NCBI GenBank assembly: GCA_023409435.1
Contig: JAEYHP010000122.1
Coordinates: forward strand, 1 to 62,881
Direction of reading: 5' to 3'
From: Bacillota bacterium
GTDB lineage: Bacteria > Bacillota > Clostridia > Christensenellales > CAG-138
DNA: 62,881 nucleotides
Below are positions 1-6,640 of this stretch, in pieces; the first letter of the stretch is position 1, and each line of letters opens with the position of its first letter. Made by a program: the position numbers and the translations under genes. The notes beneath the pieces are model-generated. The model saw only the letters and a program-made list of their open reading frames with translations, had not been told where the DNA came from and searched no databases.

Positions 1-50
1 GGTGATGGGCGAACGCGCTGCCGTAATACGGCGCTTTTGTCCGCATGGCC

Positions 51-1355
51 TTATTCCTCAAATGCCGCATGGAACGCCTGCTCAAGGTCCGCTATGAGAT
101 CATTCGCGTCCTCAAGACCCACGGAGATACGGATGGCCTCGGGCGCGATGCCCGCACGCTTTTGTTCCTCCGGCGTCAATTCGCCGTGCGTTGTCCTGGG
201 GGAATTGATGATGAGGGTGCGCGCGTCGCCCACGTTTGCGTGGAAAGAAAGAAGCTTGATGGAATTGAGGAAGCGCACGCTCTGCTCCAAAGTCCCTTTG
301 AACCCGAACGTGAAAATTGAACCCGCGCCCTTGGGAAAATATCTTTCCGCAAGCGCCTTATAAGGGCTGCCCTCGGCATAGGGATGCTGCACCCACGAAA
401 CATGCGCGTTCCGCTCCAGATACCGGATGAGCTTTTCGGTATTCGCCCTTTGCTTATCAAGGCGCTCCGAAAGCGTCTCAAGTCCGATTGTCGCCAGATA
501 CGCGTCAAACGGGGAAAGCGCCGCTCCCACATAGTTGAGATACGTTGCGCGGATGCGGATGGTAAACGGCGTTTCGGGGAAGCGCTCCAAAAAGCTGCGC
601 TCCGTACCATCCGGATCACGCAGGGTGTAGTGCGGCTGAGTAAACTGCGGGAATTTACCGTTGCCAAAGTTGAATTTACCGCTCTCCAGCACAAGGCCCG
701 CAATGATGTTCCCGTGCCCGTTCAGGTGCTTGGTCGCGGAGTAAATCACAATATCCGCGCCGTGCTCGAACGGACGGAACAGATAGGGCGTCGCAAACGT
801 GTTGTCTATGACGAGCGGGATATCATGATCGTGCGCGACTTTTGCGATGGCCTCCACATCCAGCAATGTAGCGTTGGGATTTGAAATGCTCTCAATAAAT
901 ATGGCGCGGGTGTTTGGCCCGATGGCGCGCGCATAGGATTGCGGGTCCTCGGGATCATCCGGATAATCGATGCCTATGCCGAACGCGGGATAAATCTTTT
1001 TAAAGCTGTCCGCCGTACCGCCGTACAGCCGCGGAGTGGCCAATATCCGCCCGCCGTTTTCGGCCAGATTGAATATGGTGTAGGAAACCGCCGCCATGCC
1101 CGAAGCAAGCGCGATCGCGCCCGCAGCGCCGTCGAGCTGGGCCACCCGCTGCTCCAGCACCGCGACCGTAGGATTGGCGACGCGGGTGTAGAGGTACCCC
1201 TGCTCGGACAGGGAAAACAGCCTGAGCGCCCGGTCCACATCCCCCAGCTCGAAAGCGGTCGTCTGGTAGATGGGAACGCTGACCGCATTGTTGTGCTCGG
1301 CGGGATTATACCCGCCCCTGACTTTGATGGTATCAAATCCGAATGACTGCGCCAT
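51..1355 (-). CDS. metY: O-acetylhomoserine sulfhydrylase (O-acetylhomoserine aminocarboxypropyltransferase)
   Basis: A 434-residue PLP enzyme of the Cys/Met metabolism family. The family joins O-acetylhomoserine with sulfide to give homocysteine, or with methanethiol to give methionine directly, in the cytoplasm. The PLP lysine is K209 in SATKHLNGHG. The long insertion after it (about residues 220-260) and the NPT motif near 61 are typical of MetY rather than MetB. The start has a GGGGGAG ribosome site 5 nt upstream. The gene is preceded by its own cysteine-rich leader peptide and terminator and lies beside mccBA and a nitrogenase-like operon, so it could be the step that captures methanethiol or sulfide released there. 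The family is certain from the sequence; use of methanethiol is inference. Confidence 0.93.
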   Translation of the reverse strand: MAQSFGFDTIKVRGGYNPAEHNNAVSVPIYQTTAFELGDVDRALRLFSLSEQGYLYTRVANPTVAVLEQRVAQLDGAAGAIALASGMAAVSYTIFNLAENGGRILATPRLYGGTADSFKKIYPAFGIGIDYPDDPEDPQSYARAIGPNTRAIFIESISNPNATLLDVEAIAKVAHDHDIPLVIDNTFATPYLFRPFEHGADIVIYSATKHLNGHGNIIAGLVLESGKFNFGNGKFPQFTQPHYTLRDPDGTERSFLERFPETPFTIRIRATYLNYVGAALSPFDAYLATIGLETLSERLDKQRANTEKLIRYLERNAHVSWVQHPYAEGSPYKALAERYFPKGAGSIFTFGFKGTLEQSVRFLNSIKLLSFHANVGDARTLIINSPRTTHGELTPEEQKRAGIAPEAIRISVGLEDANDLIADLEQAFHAAFEE

Positions 1356-1414
1356 ATTGCTCCCCCATTTCTGTTTTTTCGCTCAAAATAAGACCGGCCA
1401 ATTTCAAATAACAG

Positions 1415-1450
1415 GAAGAAAAGAAAAAGCCTGCGCTTCAGGCGCAGGCT
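1415..1450 (-). terminator. Intrinsic terminator of the metY leader (attenuator)
   Basis: A perfect 9-bp stem (1428-1436 with 1442-1450, AGCCTGCGC/GCGCAGGCT) has a 5-nt loop and is followed on the minus strand by TTTTCTTTTCTT. It lies between the cysteine-rich leader ORF and metY. The segment 1466-1473, which includes the leader stop codon, can pair with 1449-1456 (CTATAGGG with CCCGATAG, one mismatch). That alternative stem bites into the terminator foot, so it may be an antiterminator formed when the ribosome stalls upstream. Confidence 0.85.
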
Positions 1451-1467
1451 ATCGGGTATGATGAACC

Positions 1468-1566
1468 CTATAGATCCGCCCGAATGGATGCGCGGAAACA
1501 AACGCACATGGAACAACACATTTGCGTACAGGCCATAGCGCTACAACAGGTATTCCTCGGTTTCAT
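1468..1566 (-). CDS. Cysteine-rich leader peptide of metY (32 aa)
   Basis: A 32-codon ORF starts with ATG 7 nt after a strong GGAGGG ribosome site and ends 18 nt before the terminator stem. It has 7 cysteines (positions 7, 8, 13, 17, 18, 21, 23) and three internal methionines (11, 16, 20), including CC at 7-8 and 17-18. It matches no protein family I know. Its composition, strong ribosome site and position ahead of a terminator indicate a regulatory leader peptide at which ribosomes stall when Cys-tRNA (perhaps also Met-tRNA) is scarce, allowing read-through into metY. The ORF and hairpin are seen directly; the attenuation mechanism is inference by analogy with trp/his-type leaders and with polycysteine leader ORFs described in mycobacteria. 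Confidence 0.82.
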   Translation of the reverse strand: MKPRNTCCSAMACTQMCCSMCVCFRASIRADL

Positions 1567-1653
1567 CGTATATCCCTCCGTTTATCATATTAATCCCATA
1601 TGTATTTGGAATTTTAGTGAAGTATGCGCAATACCGCGATACTTTTACTCTCT

Positions 1654-2568
1654 TTAGAACCCAAGCAGATTTTTGCTGAAATACCGGTCCCCACGGTCCG
1701 GCAAAATCACGGCGATATTGCCGGAAACGCCGGTTTCAATCAGCGCGCGCGCCGCCGCGATGGCCGCGCCGGAGGAGGACCCGGCAAATATCCCTTCCCG
1801 TGCGGCAAGCAGGCGCACCTCCCGTAAAGCTGCCTCATCCGTCACCTTGACGACATGATCAACGAGTTTCATATCCATGGTGTCCGGCATGAACGTGTTG
1901 CCTATGCCTTCAATCGCATAGCAGCCCGGTTCGCCGCCGCCCATTGTAGAGCCGTACGGGTCGGCCAGCACGCCCTTCACTTTGGGGACGTGCTCTTTCA
2001 GGTAGCGGAGCACGCCCGTAAACGTGCCGCCGCTGCCCGCGCCCGCCACCACGTAATCGATCGCTCCTGTAAGTTGGGCATACAGTTCGGGACCGGTGGT
2101 GTTATAATGCGCCTCCGGGTTAACGGCATTGGTAAACTGCCCCAGCGTGACGGAACCTTCGATTTCCGCAAGAAGCGACTTCGACTTTGCGATTGCGCCC
2201 TCGATGCCGTCCTTGAGCGGGGTATGGACGATTTCCGCGCCGTATGCGCGCATGATCACCTGCTTTTCCACAGAGAATTTCTCCGGTACCACAAATATCA
2301 CGCGGTAGCCTCTGCCCAGCGCGGCCAAAGCGATGCCTATGCCCGCGTTTCCCGCCGTGGGCTCCACAATCGTGCCGCCGGATTTAAGCCTGCCGCTTTT
2401 CTCCGCGTCTTCAAGCAGGGCGACGCCCATGCGGTCCTTCACGCTGCCGCCGGGGTTCCAAAGCTCCAGCTTCGCAAACACGTTTGCGCGCGGCGCAAAA
2501 TCCATTCGGGTGAGCTTTAGTAACGGCGTATTGCCGATCAGTTCGCGGACGTCATTGATATAACCCAT
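1654..2568 (-). CDS. mccA: Cysteine synthase / O-acetylserine-dependent cystathionine beta-synthase (MccA-like)
   Basis: A 304-residue fold-type II PLP enzyme. The PLP lysine is K44 in NPGGSVKDR, and the phosphate/substrate loop is EPTAGNAGIG (69-78). The SVEKQ and HTP motifs in the middle resemble Bacillus MccA more than CysK, as I remember those families. MccA condenses O-acetylserine with homocysteine to cystathionine, the first step of reverse transsulfuration. The gene follows mccB by 10 nt in the same direction, so the two form one operon under the leader at 3795-3902. A plain CysK role is possible and cannot be excluded by eye. Confidence 0.85.
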   Translation of the reverse strand: MGYINDVRELIGNTPLLKLTRMDFAPRANVFAKLELWNPGGSVKDRMGVALLEDAEKSGRLKSGGTIVEPTAGNAGIGIALAALGRGYRVIFVVPEKFSVEKQVIMRAYGAEIVHTPLKDGIEGAIAKSKSLLAEIEGSVTLGQFTNAVNPEAHYNTTGPELYAQLTGAIDYVVAGAGSGGTFTGVLRYLKEHVPKVKGVLADPYGSTMGGGEPGCYAIEGIGNTFMPDTMDMKLVDHVVKVTDEAALREVRLLAAREGIFAGSSSGAAIAAARALIETGVSGNIAVILPDRGDRYFSKNLLGF

Positions 2569-2578
2569 ATTCCCTCCG

Positions 2579-3715
2579 TCACATTCGCGCGGCAGCGATG
2601 GCCCGGTCTAAATCCTCCACAATATCTTCCTTGCGCTCCAAGCCTACCGAAAGGCGCGCAAGATTGTCTACAATGCCGACTTTCTCCCGAATTTCCTTCG
2701 GGATCGCCGCATGCGTCATGCTGGCGGGGTGGGTCAGGAGCGATTCCACGCCGCCCAGGCTTTCGCCCAGCGCGATCAACTTCACGGAGCGGAAGAATGT
2801 GGGCGCGTCGTATCCGTCCTTGAGCACGAATGCGATCATGGCCCCGGGGCCGTCGGCCTGTTTTGCATTGATTTCGTTATCCGGATAATACACGCGCTCC
2901 ACCGCCGGATGGCTTCTTAAATACCCAACCACGTAGCGGGCGTTTTCCACATGCCGGTCCATACGGATGCCCAGCGTCTTGATGCTGCGCACCAAAAGCC
3001 AGGAGTCATGCGGCGGCAATACGCCCCCCGTTGCATTCTGGATATAGTGGAGGCGCTCCGCAAGCTCCGGCGTGTTCACCACGGCCAAGCCCGCGATCAA
3101 GTCGCTGTGGCCGCCCAGGTACTTGGTGGCGCTGTGCAGCACGATATCCGCGCCAAGCGATATGGGCCGCTGCAGATAGGGCGTTAAAAACGTATTGTCC
3201 ACAATGGTTAAGGCATTGTATGCTTTCGCAATTTTTGCGACCGCCGCAAGGTCGGTCACTTCTAAAAGCGGGTTGGTGGGACTTTCCGCGATTACACCCT
3301 TTACTTCCGGCGTAAAGGCCGCCTCCACCGCCGCAAGATCCCTGAGATCCACAATTTCATACGAAAGGCCGAACGGGCGGAATATGCGGTCAAGCACCCG
3401 GAACGTGCCGCCGTATACGTTGCTGGAAAGCAGCAGTTTATCCCCGGACCGGAACAGGAAGAGCACCGCGGTTGTCGCTGCCATGCCGGAAGCGAACGCG
3501 AACCCGGCCGCCCCGCCTTCAAGTTCCGCGATCAACGCCTCAAGCGCGTCCCGCGTAGGGTTGGCGGTACGGGAATATTCATATTTGCTGGTCAGTTCCC
3601 CTAAAGCTTTTTGCCGGTAGGTGGAAGTCTGGTAAATGGGCACGCTCACGGCGCCTGTCGCCGCGTCCCCGTCTATTCCTCCGTGTATAAGCAAAGTGTC
3701 CCAGAGTAAACCCAT
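2579..3715 (-). CDS. mccB: Cystathionine gamma-lyase / homocysteine gamma-lyase (MccB-like; MetB/MetC family)
   Basis: A 378-residue PLP enzyme of the Cys/Met metabolism family with the PLP lysine at K198 (SATKYLGGHSD), SRTANPTR near 48-55 and the YGG motif near 101. The start at 3715 is preferred over the upstream ATG because GGAGGATATGTC sits directly before it, and the upstream extension would run back into the terminator stem. With mccA it converts homocysteine through cystathionine to cysteine. A gamma-synthase (MetB) role is possible because the families are hard to separate. The operon starts with a cysteine-rich leader peptide, which fits a cysteine-supplying function. Confidence 0.85.
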   Translation of the reverse strand: MGLLWDTLLIHGGIDGDAATGAVSVPIYQTSTYRQKALGELTSKYEYSRTANPTRDALEALIAELEGGAAGFAFASGMAATTAVLFLFRSGDKLLLSSNVYGGTFRVLDRIFRPFGLSYEIVDLRDLAAVEAAFTPEVKGVIAESPTNPLLEVTDLAAVAKIAKAYNALTIVDNTFLTPYLQRPISLGADIVLHSATKYLGGHSDLIAGLAVVNTPELAERLHYIQNATGGVLPPHDSWLLVRSIKTLGIRMDRHVENARYVVGYLRSHPAVERVYYPDNEINAKQADGPGAMIAFVLKDGYDAPTFFRSVKLIALGESLGGVESLLTHPASMTHAAIPKEIREKVGIVDNLARLSVGLERKEDIVEDLDRAIAAARM

Positions 3716-3736
3716 GACATATCCTCCATTCTTGCA

Positions 3737-3773
3737 TATAAAAAGGCTGCATGCGCTTTCTTGCATGCAGCCT
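3737..3773 (-). terminator. Intrinsic terminator of the mccBA leader (attenuator)
   Basis: A perfect 11-bp stem (3744-3754 with 3763-3773, AGGCTGCATGC/GCATGCAGCCT) with an 8-nt loop is followed on the minus strand by TTTTATAT and then the mccB ribosome site. The 5' arm can pair instead with an upstream CATGTGCCT (plus 3781-3789), of which a second copy at 3797-3805 overlaps the leader stop codon. These are competing structures of the kind used in attenuation. Confidence 0.85.
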
Positions 3774-3794
3774 ATCCTTTAGGCACATGTCAAA

Positions 3795-3902
3795 TCAGGC
3801 ACATGAAAGAAGTCCCCTGTGGCTACGGGAACAACAAGAACAGGTGCAGGCGCTGCACCCGGAAAATACGATGGCGTTTACACAGTCTTTTAAGTGGTTC
3901 AT
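3795..3902 (-). CDS. Cysteine-rich leader peptide of mccBA (35 aa)
   Basis: A 35-codon ORF begins with ATG 6 nt after AAGGGG and ends 21 nt before the terminator stem. It has 7 cysteines (positions 7, 16, 19, 21, 23, 24, 34) with a dense C-x-C-x-C-C cluster at 19-24. It resembles no structured protein. Its location between a consensus promoter and a terminator, and its cysteine run, mark it as a Cys-tRNA-sensing leader peptide for the mccBA operon. The peptide shares the CCS motif with the metY leader. Confidence 0.8.
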   Translation of the reverse strand: MNHLKDCVNAIVFSGCSACTCSCCSRSHRGLLSCA

Positions 3903-3938
3903 GTTTGACCCCTTAATCACATATGAATAATATGGATT

Positions 3939-3968
3939 AGTATATGCACCCGGAATACGAACTGTCAA
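3939..3968 (-). promoter_or_regulatory. Promoter of the mccB leader operon
   Basis: On the minus strand TTGACA (plus 3963-3968) and TATACT (plus 3939-3944) are separated by 18 nt. This sigma-A type promoter uses the same two hexamers as the divergent promoter of the nitrogenase-like operon 60 bp away. Confidence 0.75.
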
Positions 3969-4001
3969 TACTTTCTTGCAGAAAAATAAAAGTATTTTTC
4001 G

Positions 4002-4030
4002 TTGACAAAATCAAGGGACGCGCATATACT
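4002..4030 (+). promoter_or_regulatory. Promoter of the nitrogenase-like operon
   Basis: TTGACA (4002-4007) and TATACT (4025-4030) with a 17-nt spacer form a near-perfect sigma-A promoter. The expected start of transcription is near 4037, giving a short 5' region before the leader peptide at 4092. An inverted repeat TTATC-6-GATAA (about 4047-4062) just downstream of the start could be an operator. Related CATATGGGAT/CATATGTGAT words lie upstream of the other two leaders. Confidence 0.78.
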
Positions 4031-4091
4031 ACACAGCAAATCATATTTATCATATGGGATAAAAGTAATTAAATTTTAGGAGGGCAAAGCG

Positions 4092-4172
4092 ATGCCACGC
4101 AAGATGGTAATAACAGCAGGCTGCCGTTGTAGCTGTATGGCTGCGCTTTGCCGCCCTGCCCTTTCCTGTTGA
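4092..4172 (+). CDS. Cysteine-rich leader peptide of the nitrogenase-like operon (26 aa)
   Basis: A 26-codon ORF starts 6-7 nt after AGGAGGG and carries 5 cysteines (positions 11, 13, 15, 20, 26): a C-x-C-x-C run, then C, with the last sense codon also Cys. It lies between the consensus promoter (4002-4030) and the terminator (4194-4232). A ribosome terminating at 4170-4172 would cover roughly the next 12 nt, that is the 5' arm of the putative antiterminator at 4181-4186. One stalled at the Cys codons would leave it free. This fits classical translation-coupled attenuation by cysteine supply. It is too short to be caught by ordinary gene finders. Confidence 0.83.
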   Translation: MPRKMVITAGCRCSCMAALCRPALSC

Positions 4173-4180
4173 CGCAAACT

Positions 4181-4205
4181 GTATCCGTTATGGAAGGCCG
4201 GATAC
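4181..4205 (+). promoter_or_regulatory. Putative antiterminator stem of the nitrogenase-like operon leader
   Basis: GTATCC (4181-4186) can pair with GGATAC (4200-4205). The second arm is part of the 5' side of the terminator stem, so the two structures exclude each other. The position just after the leader stop codon suits ribosome-controlled switching. Only 6 bp, so this needs experimental support. Confidence 0.5.
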
Positions 4206-4232
4206 CTGCGCAAGAGGTACCCGGCCTTTTTG
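4194..4232 (+). terminator. Intrinsic terminator of the nitrogenase-like operon leader (attenuator)
   Basis: AAGGCCGG (4194-4201) pairs with CCGGCCTT (4221-4228). After one mismatch the stem continues (TACCT with AGGTA). A run of five T follows (4227-4231). It ends 29 nt before the NifH-like start codon. Confidence 0.87.
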
Positions 4233-4260
4233 TATTATCTTTTAAGAACCGGAGAGTGCA

Positions 4261-5136
4261 ATGACAAAAAAAATGAAGCAGATTGCCATCTACGGCAAGG
4301 GCGGGATCGGCAAATCCACCACCACCTCCAATATTACGGCGGCTTTGGCGGAAATGGGCTACAAGGTCATGCAGTTTGGCTGCGACCCGAAGGCAGACTC
4401 CACCAACACCCTGCGCGGCGGCAGTTATATCCCCACGGTGCTCGACCTTTTGCGCGAGCGCGGCAGCTTTGACGTACACGAAGCAATATTCGAAGGTTTT
4501 CGCGGCCTGTACTGCGTGGAAGCAGGCGGTCCCGCGCCCGGTGTAGGCTGCGCCGGGCGCGGCATTACCACGGCGGTTTCCCTGTTCAAACAACAGCGGA
4601 TATTTGAAGAACTGGAGCTTGACTATGTGATATACGACGTATTGGGCGACGTTGTCTGCGGCGGGTTCGCGGTACCCATCCGCGAGGGCATTGCGGAGCA
4701 TGTGTTCACGGTTTCCTCCTCGGATTTCATGTCGATTTATGCCGCGAACAACCTCTTTAAGGGCATACAGAAATATTCCAAGACCGGCGGGGCGCTCTTA
4801 GGCGGCGTTATCGCCAACTCTATCAACAATCCGTTCCAGAAAAAGATACTCGACGATTTCGTGGAGCGCACAAAGACGCAGGTGATGCAGTACATCCCGC
4901 GCTCGCTTACGGTGACGCAGAGCGAGTTGAAGGGCAAGACCACGATCGAGGCGCAGCCGAATTCCGCGCAGGCGGAAATTTACCGGGAGCTTGCAAGAAG
5001 AATCGACGCGCATACGCAATCCACCGTGCCCTCTCCGCTGGAGCCGCAGGAGCTCCGGGATTGGGCGGACCAATGGGCGGATCTTCTCGTTCGCATCGAG
5101 GCGGGGGAAGTATCCGCGGACGCCTCGGGTATCTAG
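4261..5136 (+). CDS. NifH-like nitrogenase reductase (iron protein), probably methylthio-alkane-reductase type
   Basis: A 291-residue P-loop ATPase that in this family forms a homodimer around one [4Fe-4S] cluster and feeds electrons, with ATP hydrolysis, to a NifDK-like partner. Visible motifs are the Walker A GKGGIGKST (12-20), CDPKADST (41-48), the cluster cysteines C97 (GVGCAGRG) and C133 (GDVVCGG), and R100, the ADP-ribosylation arginine of nitrogenase Fe proteins. It is the first structural gene after the cysteine-rich leader; GGAGAG precedes ATG. An in-frame ATG at codon 5 is an alternative start. No genuine nif set (nifE, nifN, nifV) is present, and the neighbours are sulfur genes, so nitrogen fixation is unlikely. 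Bacteriochlorophyll or F430 pathways also lack support here. Confidence 0.9.
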   Translation: MTKKMKQIAIYGKGGIGKSTTTSNITAALAEMGYKVMQFGCDPKADSTNTLRGGSYIPTVLDLLRERGSFDVHEAIFEGFRGLYCVEAGGPAPGVGCAGRGITTAVSLFKQQRIFEELELDYVIYDVLGDVVCGGFAVPIREGIAEHVFTVSSSDFMSIYAANNLFKGIQKYSKTGGALLGGVIANSINNPFQKKILDDFVERTKTQVMQYIPRSLTVTQSELKGKTTIEAQPNSAQAEIYRELARRIDAHTQSTVPSPLEPQELRDWADQWADLLVRIEAGEVSADASGI

Positions 5137-5158
5137 ACTTTTATAAGGGGGAATATTT

Positions 5159-6640
5159 ATGGGCGCTGTCAATCTTCACGCGGCGGAGGTACAGATACGT
5201 GAACTTCGCTTGGGCTCCATCACGGGGTTTGAGGGTCCGGCTTCGGAACTGGTGCGCTGCTCGCACGCGGGCGGGCTTAAGGACCAGGCGCGCTCCTTCT
5301 CCCAGTGTATGGGCTGCAGTTCCGGCAACGCTATCTGCCAGCTGTGCATGGTGCAGGATGCCGCAGTGGTCAACCACGCGCCGGTAGGCTGCGCCGGTGA
5401 TTTTTCCGGGTTCAATTTTGTCTACCGCGTGGGCCAGATGGAGCGGAACCTTCCGCCCATAAACGGCCGATATTTCAACACCAACATCGAGGAGAAGGAT
5501 ACCATATTCGGCGCCACAGGCAAGCTTGCGGATACCATACGCCTGGCGTACGCGCGCATGCGCCCCAACGCCATATTTGTGACCACCTCCTGCGCCTCCG
5601 GTATCATCGGGGACGATGTGGAAAGCGTGGTGAACGAGCTGACGGAAGAACTTGGCATCCCCGTCGGCGCCTGCTTCTGCGAAGGCTTTAAATCAAAAAT
5701 CTGGACGACGGGATTTGACAGCGCGTACCACGCCATCGCGAGGCGAATCGTAAAGCCTGCCGAGAAGAAAACAAACCGCGTGAACATCATCAACTTCTGG
5801 GGCAGCAAGATATTCGACGAGCTGTTAAACCGCCTGGGCTATGAAGCGGATTATATCGTGCCGTTTTCCACAGTGAAACAATTGGAGCATATCTCCGAGG
5901 CCGCGGCCACCATACAGATCTGCCCGACGCTCGGAACCTATCTTGGCGCGGCGTTGGAGCAGGTGCACGGCGTGCCGGAGATCAAAGCGCCCCCCGCGTA
6001 CGGCGTCGCGGGGACGGATAACTGGCTCCGCGAGCTTGGAGAGGTGCTCGGCAGAAGCGAGGAGGTGGAAAAGATCATAGAAGAGGAGCACGCGCGCGTG
6101 CTGCCTAAATTGGAAGAATACCGCAAACAGCTTTCCGGGAAAACGGCCTACCTTACGGCGGGCGCGGCACACGGGCACGCACTGATCGCGGTGCTGCGCG
6201 AGCTCGGCATCGAAGTTCAGGGCGCCGCGATCTTCCACCACGACCCGCTCTATGACAACGGCGACCCGAAAAGCGACGCGCTCGCCCACGCGGTAAACAC
6301 CTACGGGGACGTGAAGGGCTACAACGTCTGCAACAAGCAGGCGTATGAGCTTGTGAACATACTCTCCCGAGTAAAGCCGGATCTGATGATTGCCCGGCAT
6401 GGCGGCATGACCATATGGGGCGCGAAGCTGGGCATCCCCACGCTTTTGATCGGCGACGAGCAGTTCGGCTTTGGCTACCAGGGGTTGCTCAATTATGCCG
6501 AGCGCATATTGGAGACGCTCGACAACTGCGAGTTCGTCACAAACCTTGCCCGCCACAGCTCCACCCCCTATACAAAATGGTGGATGGAGCAGGACCCGTA
6601 CACATTCCTTGGAGGCAACGCCTATGTCACAAAGTATTGA
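5159..6640 (+). CDS. NifD-like catalytic subunit of a nitrogenase-like enzyme
   Basis: A 493-residue protein of the oxidoreductase/nitrogenase component 1 family. Likely P-cluster cysteines are C53 (in CMGCSSG), C78 (HAPVGC) and C145 (TTSCASGIIGDD), matching the spacing of C62, C88 and C154 in Azotobacter NifD. C255 (IQICPTLG, before the conserved VHGVP) stands where the cofactor ligand C275 should be. The region equivalent to the cofactor histidine H442 reads GDEQFGFGY and has no histidine. Extra cysteines at 34, 50, 60, 63, 172 and 174 are unusual. It starts 22 nt after the NifH-like gene behind AAGGGGG, and its end overlaps the NifK-like start. By context it is the large subunit of a methylthio-alkane-reductase-like enzyme; the substrate is not shown by sequence. 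Confidence 0.85.
   Translation: MGAVNLHAAEVQIRELRLGSITGFEGPASELVRCSHAGGLKDQARSFSQCMGCSSGNAICQLCMVQDAAVVNHAPVGCAGDFSGFNFVYRVGQMERNLPPINGRYFNTNIEEKDTIFGATGKLADTIRLAYARMRPNAIFVTTSCASGIIGDDVESVVNELTEELGIPVGACFCEGFKSKIWTTGFDSAYHAIARRIVKPAEKKTNRVNIINFWGSKIFDELLNRLGYEADYIVPFSTVKQLEHISEAAATIQICPTLGTYLGAALEQVHGVPEIKAPPAYGVAGTDNWLRELGEVLGRSEEVEKIIEEEHARVLPKLEEYRKQLSGKTAYLTAGAAHGHALIAVLRELGIEVQGAAIFHHDPLYDNGDPKSDALAHAVNTYGDVKGYNVCNKQAYELVNILSRVKPDLMIARHGGMTIWGAKLGIPTLLIGDEQFGFGYQGLLNYAERILETLDNCEFVTNLARHSSTPYTKWWMEQDPYTFLGGNAYVTKY

Noticed and set aside
3740..3780. Terminator in front of mccB read as a riboswitch or T-box expression platform
   Set aside because: No T-box sequence (AGGGTGG-type) and no SAM-I or S-box core was found; the cysteine-rich ORF explains the terminator better.
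4069..4701. Long minus-strand frame over the nitrogenase-like leader and NifH-like gene
   Set aside because: It is antisense to a conserved ATPase, lacks a start signal and matches no family.
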